From Liriodendron chinense (Eukaryota > Streptophyta > Magnoliopsida > Magnoliales > Magnoliaceae), in NCBI GenBank assembly GCA_003013855.2, contig ML058338.1:1-64000 (forward strand): a stretch of 64,000 nt of DNA, in the 5' to 3' direction. The notes beneath the pieces were generated by a model, which saw only the letters and a program-made list of their open reading frames with translations, made no database searches and was not told where the DNA came from. Shown piece after piece: positions 58,215 through 64,000 of the stretch (its first letter is position 1; every line of letters starts with the position of its first letter). The position numbers and the translations under genes are program-made.

Positions 58215-58760
58215 TGTTGGGGATAGGAGCCCGACAATGGAAGCGAGAAAACAAGCGAGCAGCAATCACACAACTGCCACAATCTAAGGAAAAATCAAAC
58301 ACACAAGAGGCAATCCGATTTTACGTGGAAAAACCCCTCAACGGGTAAAAAATCACTGCACAAAGCGACATCAATTCACTATGATATCAGAAGTTACAAG
58401 AGATGAAAACCTAAAACCGGATCACAAGCCCCACAAGAGAAATCCCAAGCTTTCCCAAGAAGAAACCCTCTCTCTCAAACTTTCTCTCACCTAAGAAACT
58501 CTCTCAACCCACCTAAAATACTCTTAATCTCGTTTACACCTGCTTAAATAAGCAATAAATGAAATTAAAAACACCTTGCGCAAGAAACCGACTTGGAATA
58601 GGCAGGCCAACCGATCGGGGGCCCCTGCTGACCGGTCGTTAGTGCCCAAAACCGTCTAGAGAGTTTGTTGTCCTTGATCTCCAAATCCAACCAGTTGGTC
58701 GCCAGCCACGACCGGTCAGTGGCCCTTGTTGCAGAAGATTTGAGGCATATGATTCCAACA
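58215..58760 (-). repeat. LTR of Copia part D
   Basis: 546 bases. Degenerate minus-strand TATA-like CTTAAATAAG near 58543, palindrome block 58596-58722. Confidence 0.75.
58596..58722. promoter_or_regulatory. Palindrome cluster upstream of TATA, LTR of D
   Basis: CAACCGATCGGGG, CTGACCGGTCG and ACGACCGGTCA words. Confidence 0.5.
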
Positions 58761-58865
58761 ATCTCCACCACGACTATAATCTTCATGCAACACATTGTCA
58801 TATACATTTTTCCACCTCTACTCCGTCATCATCATAGTCCCATCACTTCTCATGCTCCATTGACT

Positions 58866-59605
58866 TTATCCTCGCACCTTCACGCGCCTTATCGCTCTTC
58901 TTATGTGGCCCTTTGGCTCTTGCCATATACGAGCAACTGTGGATTCCGCTGCCAATCCCGCAGCTCTACCATGAATAGTATTCCCGATCACCTTATAAAG
59001 ATGGTCGCACCTCCGTGCTTTCATCAACACGAGTACCTCCTTCATAACTTTACAATACCAATAGCAACCGATGAACCTGCACCCTTTTGCCTTGAGTGCA
59101 CCTAGAGATATCACATTCTCCTTCATTTCAGGGACATGCTTCACACTTTCAATGATGCGTTCGATCCCATTGAACATCCTAATGTGCACCGAACCAATAT
59201 CCAGTACCTTGTGAGAGTAGCCATCGTCTAAAAACACCGATCCACCATCGTACTCCCCATATGTCATGAATGACTCTGGTCGGGACATACATGGCATGAT
59301 ACACCTGAATCCAAGAGTCACTCTCCACTGAGAGACCCCTTACCGGACATAATCAGGACATCGCAAACATCAAAGTCATTATCTGTGGATTTCATAGTCT
59401 TAACCCCCTCCCTAGAAGAATATTCTGATTTCTCCTGTCTTTTCCTAGGATTCGGACAATCCCTCTTCATGTGCCCTTCTTCACCATAGCCCCAACACTT
59501 CACCTTGCTCTTCTCCTTACGTTTGGATTTAGATCTCGATGATGAAGATCTCACATCTATCTGATCGAAATTTCTCCCCCACATAATCAGTGCCTCTTTT
59601 CTAGA
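58866..59605 (-). pseudogene. gag / GAG-pre-integrase remnant of Copia part D
   Basis: Minus-strand pieces: 59605-59318 with a knuckle CWGYGEEGHMKRDC (second cysteine changed to tyrosine) and 59321-58866 with GAG-pre-integrase-like NVISLGALKAKGCRFIG. Similar to the remnants in A and B. No integrase or RT follows. Confidence 0.75.
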
Positions 59606-60540
59606 GCATTCCAAAAACCATCAACCAAACTACCCTGCAACATCTTCAAGCATTCCACCGCATCGGATTCTTGCAAATTCAGACCCACATTTTCTAGAAC
59701 TTCTATAGGATCTTCATCTGCTTGCGGCAACACTAGATCTACAGTAGAGATTTTTTTAACCAACTGTTCATTCTCTTCAACTGATTCTTCCTGCACGGAA
59801 GGAAGACACAGTTCGACAAGAGACGACTCTGCATCCTCCAGCATGAAACATGTCTACCCCTCCTAAGGCTCACCATCTACATTTAACGCATCTGGCTCAG
59901 ATATCTTGGTGGAGTCCACAACCGCAGAAAACTGCCACTCCACTTTAAAAGTTTCGGGTGAGCTTTCTGGTTTCGCAAGGATGACACATGCGTTGATGAT
60001 GGGGCTGGAGACTTGTGGTGTCACCACCTCAAACGGATCTTCATCGTCGTATGGGAAGCAGGCCAACAATCGTCGTCTCATCTGCTACCATGATTGAATT
60101 AATGGCTTCCCTTCTTGCTTCCAACAGTACTGAACATGAATCCACCAATCCCAAGCGTCATCATACAAGTGGCATGCCGCAATTGGGACCTTCCTCTCTT
60201 CTGGAACTTATATCTAGTCGAAGAAATACTCGGCCACGAAGAGCCATTCATCGACACAATCATGTCCATTGAAGAATGGAAAAACTACCACCTTTCTACA
60301 GGATCGATCTCTCCGATCCTCATGATCGTTAAATCCAACGGATCCCGGGATCGGATTGTCGTCAAGAGGGATGATTCGTTCTAATCTCTTAATTATATGG
60401 TTGAACCCATCCAACAACTCTTGCATGGCTGGATTAACCTTCCTCTGTACCTGATTGCATGGCGGAATTGGCACACTAGCAAAACGGTAGAGAGAAGCCT
60501 GCAGCCCTTGCATAGTCTTCATCTCTCCCGGTGGAAAGCT
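59606..60540 (-). pseudogene. Ty3/Gypsy-type gag remnant of part E
   Basis: Minus strand from 60540: a leader, then VVVFPFFNGHDCVDEWLFVA, the WxxxAExFF hallmark of plant Gypsy capsids, then decayed VPEERKVPIAACHLYDDAWD with stops. Acidic C-terminal stretches (59844-59587, 60081-59863) continue to the junction with part D. Confidence 0.7.
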
Positions 60541-60630
60541 TCATTTCTTTCTGAGAAATGAATCCATGGATCACCATCCACAAGATTTTATCCTTGCCTT
60601 GACAAGAGAAATCGACCCAAGGTTGTTCCT

Positions 60631-60643
60631 TGCTCTGATACCA
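60631..60643 (-). promoter_or_regulatory. Primer binding site of part E
   Basis: TGCTCTGATACCA on +, the complement of the initiator tRNA-Met primer site, two bases before the LTR start at 60646. Confidence 0.8.
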
Positions 60644-61015
60644 ACTTAGCACAACGTAAACAGGGGTGAGATAGAGCACCGTCTCCCTCATGAGATAACT
60701 ACTCTGAATCCATGGACTTATCGGGACTCCTCGACCGATCTTATTTGAATCCACGAGGGGATATCTGGAATCCACGAGACCTTTTCTTCAAATCTACGAA
60801 GAACAACTTGAATCCATTAGCAATAATGAGGAGAACTTAAATAATTTGTATTAATGAAAGATAGGATGTCCTCACCAATGAGTTTAAGCATGCTTAAATA
60901 AAAATAAATCAAATCCTAAAACCCTAGATTTCGTAATAAAACAATCCTAAGCAAACTAGGAAAGAATCTACCAGAATCGGAAAGAATTCAGAAAGAAATC
61001 TCACAGCTCCGACTA

Positions 61016-61140
61016 GTCAATAGGGGGTCACGACCGGTCGTGGATGGCCCTAAATCATCCAGTGTGTTCAGCCCTCTTCGACTGAATTTTTGACCGGTCG
61101 AATGACCGGTCCTCAAGTATGTACGACCGGTCGTCGGTGA
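61016..61140. promoter_or_regulatory. Palindrome cluster, LTR of E
   Basis: ACGACCGGTCGTGG, TGACCGGTCGAATGACCGG and ACGACCGGTCGTCGG words, in a Gypsy-type LTR that is otherwise unlike the Copia LTRs. Confidence 0.5.
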
Positions 61141-61180
61141 CGTTAATTCGAGTTTTCTCTTATTCTTCTTCTGATCCATA

Positions 61181-62012
61181 TCCAGGTCGGGTTGGGTTCA
61201 AGTCGAGTCAAGTTCGAGTCGGGTCATTTCCACCTCAACTCTAATCCGACGCAAGTTGAATTCGGGTTGGATTTTCTCAACCCTTACCCAACCCAAATTA
61301 AACTGGGTCAGGTCGGGTTAACCCGCATTTTAATGATCAACTAACTAATTTGTAGATTAAACTAGATGCATATAACACTAGCATTCAATTGAAAACCAAG
61401 CCAATTAATGTTCAGCAATTCTATTTTTAATTTTTGACCATTAGATCAAATCAACAAGACCATTTGATATTTAATTTTTTAAATAGTTAAATTGTGGACA
61501 CGTTTATTGAAATGGAACCATTTGATCCATTCATTTTAACTGTCCAATAAATTCCTATCAACAATCAAATAAATATAACCATTAAGATAATTTTATTAAT
61601 TTATTTTATGGACCATTAGCTACCATTTTAGTTGTCCAATAAATGAGCACCAGAAATTTATAAAATAAAAAAAAAATCTCATGATATTTTAGTTCTACAT
61701 GTCATAAAATGTGATCATTGGTGTGCACATGTGTATTAAATTGATAGACATGTGGACCGTTCCCAGCAGGGTGTGTGAGAAAAAAAAAATTATGTATTAT
61801 TTAACTAATAAGAAAATCAATATATTATAGTCTCTTAACCCCTATAAGATTTGGGTCAGGTCGGGTCAGGTCTGGTTGGGTCACCTTTAACCCTAACCTG
61901 ACACATAAAAATTCAGGTTGGTTGGATCAGGTCAACTCAAAAATTGAATTTGGGTCAAAATTTTCAACCCTAAACCAGAAAAAACCCGACCGAGTGAGGC
62001 CGGGTTGAATTT
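61181..62012. repeat. GGGTCGGGTT-rich element
   Basis: Both ends carry repeated GTCGGGTTGGG / CAACCCGA-type words with an AT-rich centre (61330-61830), the layout of a large plant MITE. Exact ends are not clear. Confidence 0.5.
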
Positions 62013-62029
62013 TGCCAGGTCATTATGCA

Positions 62030-62950
62030 CTATGGCAGCAAGTCAATCATTAGGTAACAGTCTTCACTTGACTTCTGACCAGTATGCTCTGTCGAACCTC
62101 CCTCTGTTCTGGCATTTGATTGAACAGCTTCCGTGCTCGCTTGGGCCCCTTCTGTGATCTGATTGCTGGTTGTTTCCCATGTTGTACCTTTCTCATTCTG
62201 ACACTGACCAAAAGACCCAACTACCCACTCATTGGTGCTTTCTTTCTGCTGGGCCTTGGGTTGAGGAGGCTGAACAATCTTTGATAGAGGCTGCATCATT
62301 ATGAATAGTTCAAAGTAGGCCGCGATTGAGAAAGCTCATCCATCAACCATGAGGTCCAGAATCCTGTAGATCGGTGAATCTGGAATTGGGATGATCTTAA
62401 CTCTAGCAAAACATAGATTCGAACCATTTAGGGACTGTTTGTCTATTTCAACCACTGATCCAAAGAGTTTTACAATCTGACCAATGATCTGTTCGCTCCA
62501 AGCTAGTAAAGGGATCCCTTCGATCTGAATCCAAGACCCCCTATCCGAGTAAGCCATTGCCAGACCCCAGGTTCTGACGTTGACAAGGGACATCTATTCT
62601 CTAGAGTGGAATGACAACAGATAGGTACTCTCAGCCAGCATTTAGATGGGAACTCGCGTAGTGCCGAAAATTGAGTTGGACAATATGTCGAGCAGTTGAC
62701 ATGCAGTAACCTCAGGGTCTTGTACTTCCCCCACAATAGCATTAGCTAGTTCATTCCTCCTCCTATCAAAGATCCATTTAGGGACCACTAGAGAAAGCCT
62801 TGATCTAAAAGAGGGCTCTCTAGGCCTGATTGCATCAGCATATATACCAATGAGTCCGGAGCCACCATTTCCCCTCTTGTCCGGTCGATGAGAAGTCATT
62901 TCCCTGCTGGGTTTATTCTTAGTATCTAACTGGATGGGAGACGAAATGTT
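62030..62950 (-). pseudogene. L1-type LINE ORF1 remnant (DUF4283-like)
   Basis: On the minus strand: 62899-62642 (GIYADAIRPREPSFRSRLSL), then 62593-62336 with the DUF4283/RNA-binding-like SWIQIEGIPLLAWSEQIIGQ and SIPI-like PIPDSPIYRI, then a low-complexity Q/E/T-rich tail 62299-62030. Frame changes separate the pieces. No endonuclease or RT in the window. Confidence 0.7.
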
Positions 62951-63212
62951 GTTGTCCGTGGAGGAGGCAGTTTTGTGGCAGCTTTTCTGTAAATGTTGTT
63001 GCCAGCCATTGGATTAATGGACAGTTCAGGTTGATCAATTGAACCGTCTAAGTGAATCGATGCAACTAGGAGCACTATAACTCGAATTGCTTTGAGAGCA
63101 ATGGAGCATTTCTCTATATGAACTATGCGTTTTCAAGAAATTTATTTTAATCCTCGCCAAAATCTCTAATGCATAATTACTGTTAAAATGATATGAACTC
63201 ATTTTTATGTGG

Positions 63213-63406
63213 AACCCTCCTGGATATAGTAGGCCTAGGGTGCATTAGGGCAGGGCGCAAGGCTGTGGGCCTTGATTATATCACCAGTAATTAGGGGTAT
63301 ACAATAGATGGCCCAGGTTTTCTGTTTTCTTCCCTGAAGCCAGCCCGAAAATGTATTTCTGTATAGTCCCTTCCCTTCCTTTCAATAAAATTAAATAAAA
63401 AAAAGA
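63213..63406 (+). mobile_element. 5'-truncated LINE 3' end with target duplication
   Basis: About 194 bases ending in a TTTCAATAAAATTAAAT 3' UTR and poly-A, flanked by TCATTTTTATGTGG (63199-63212) and TCATTTTTAAGTGG (63409-63422). This is the signature of target-primed insertion. Too short to assign a clade. Confidence 0.8.
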
Positions 63407-63422
63407 ATCATTTTTAAGTGGC

Positions 63423-64000
63423 ACCCAAACATGCCCTTGGCATTTTCACCGAGGGAGTGTGAATTTCGTTTTCCACTCGTTTAAAGTGACTGTTGGAGGC
63501 GTCAGCAAACCCCCTGATATACATTGTTCTCTCATGCCCTAACAGCTCGAGCTTTTAGCGTAGCCGTCAATAACATGGTATCAAAGCAGGACATCCGGTA
63601 TTCAAGTCCTGGAGTTTGCAAAATTCGGTATTATAGGGCATCCTTATCCACTCTTATGGATAAAGTGATGGTAGAAATATTGCAGTTTTCTGCTATTTCT
63701 AATGATATGAACTTATATACATTTTGTTTGGGACAGTCGATCTTAAAATTTTCTTGTTCTAGTAAAAATGGGCCATGAATCAATTTTATGAGCTTGTATG
63801 ATTTTTGAGCTAGGGGTTCAATGAAGATTTGGTCGACTATATGGATGATCTAGATGGCTGCATGCATGGGATGTGTCAATGTGCTCCATGTTATAGTAAG
63901 ATCCAGGTTGTTCATGTGGTGGTCCCCACTGTGTACGGACCATGGGTGAACCACATATGCATGAAAAGCAATCAACAAAAGGGAGAATGTTCTACATTCG
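63423..64000 (+). other. Right edge: intron or intergenic sequence
   Basis: 63530-63640 carries a plant repeat with ATGGTATCAAAGCAGG and a B-box-like GGTATTCAAGTCC, perhaps a SINE relative. No kinase exon or other gene is recognisable. Confidence 0.45.

Larger units (their letters stand above)
58215..61180 (-). mobile_element. Chimeric Copia (D) / Gypsy-like (E) retroelement remnant
   Basis: Left end: Copia LTR 58215-58760 (TGTTGGGGATAGG to GATTCCAACA), purine tract at 58761-58769, then Copia gag-pol remnants to about 59605. Right end: a Gypsy-type gag (59606-60540), a primer site at 60631-60643 and a different LTR from 60646 to about 61180. Neither side has its partner LTR in the window. 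It may be two elements, one deleted into the other, or a recombinant. Confidence 0.65.

Noticed and set aside
63570..63640. TGGTATCAAAGCAGG as a retrotransposon primer site
   Set aside because: No LTR end precedes it and no paired LTR is seen. It is followed by a B-box-like word, so a SINE-type repeat is likelier.
57798..64000. Search for the kinase HRD/DFG exon downstream
   Set aside because: No HRDIKATNVLLD-like or DFGLA-like reading was found on the + strand. The exon must lie beyond the window or be lost.

Overview
The window is nuclear DNA of a flowering plant. It shows U2-type introns with GT/AG ends, an LRR-malectin receptor kinase gene split into many 66-72 base exons, plant Copia and Gypsy LTR retrotransposons primed by initiator tRNA-Met, RTE and L1-type LINEs, tRNA-derived SINEs, and many short inverted-repeat elements whose ends contain a GGGCCCAC-like motif. 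The very long TE-filled introns and the abundance of these elements suggest an early-diverging angiosperm, possibly a magnoliid. That taxonomic call is inference only.

All host coding sequence that I can support lies on the + strand and belongs to the LRR-VIII-2 type of receptor-like kinase (LRRs, malectin domain, one membrane span, cytoplasmic kinase). From 15766 to 57797 there are 17 exons that join in phase without a stop. They encode 10 LRR-type exons, a cysteine-containing LRR cap, a malectin domain, a membrane span and the kinase N-lobe (glycine loop, VAVK lysine, alpha-C glutamate). The N-terminal exons (signal peptide, first LRRs) and the kinase C-lobe (HRD, DFG) are not in the window, so both ends of the gene are open.

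Upstream (1-15050) is a partial, partly decayed copy of the same gene segment. It begins with an array of 16 exon-plus-intron monomers of about 400-460 bases, all derived from one LRR exon. Seven monomers form a 3.0 kb higher-order unit that is present about 2.3 times, and only four of the 16 exons remain splice-competent and frame-preserving. Two further LRR exons (7308, 7674) follow. The intron after them is split by a 7.0 kb Copia element (7808-14807, 5-base target duplication), which itself carries a nested minus-strand Copia element (8661-11431) and a solo-LTR-like insert (12498-14148).

The receptor gene's introns hold the rest of the window. The 15.6 kb intron 27298-42871 holds a 14.5 kb Copia-type element (27660-42142) with a second family inside it (about 28945-40656). 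A minus-strand relative (29561-35186) is inserted in that element's 5' LTR and a solo LTR (38139-39500) in its 3' LTR. The last intron, open at the right edge, holds a Copia/Gypsy gag chimera (58215 to about 61180), decayed L1-type ORF1 (62030-62950) and a LINE tail with target duplications (63213-63406). Other introns carry MITEs, two SINEs, an RTE LINE (54846-56056), a 23-base minisatellite (49547-50815) and microsatellites.

The two observations I rate highest are the higher-order amplification of a single LRR exon, and a recurring layout in at least seven LTR families: a family-specific cluster of short CG-containing palindromes just upstream of the TATA box.
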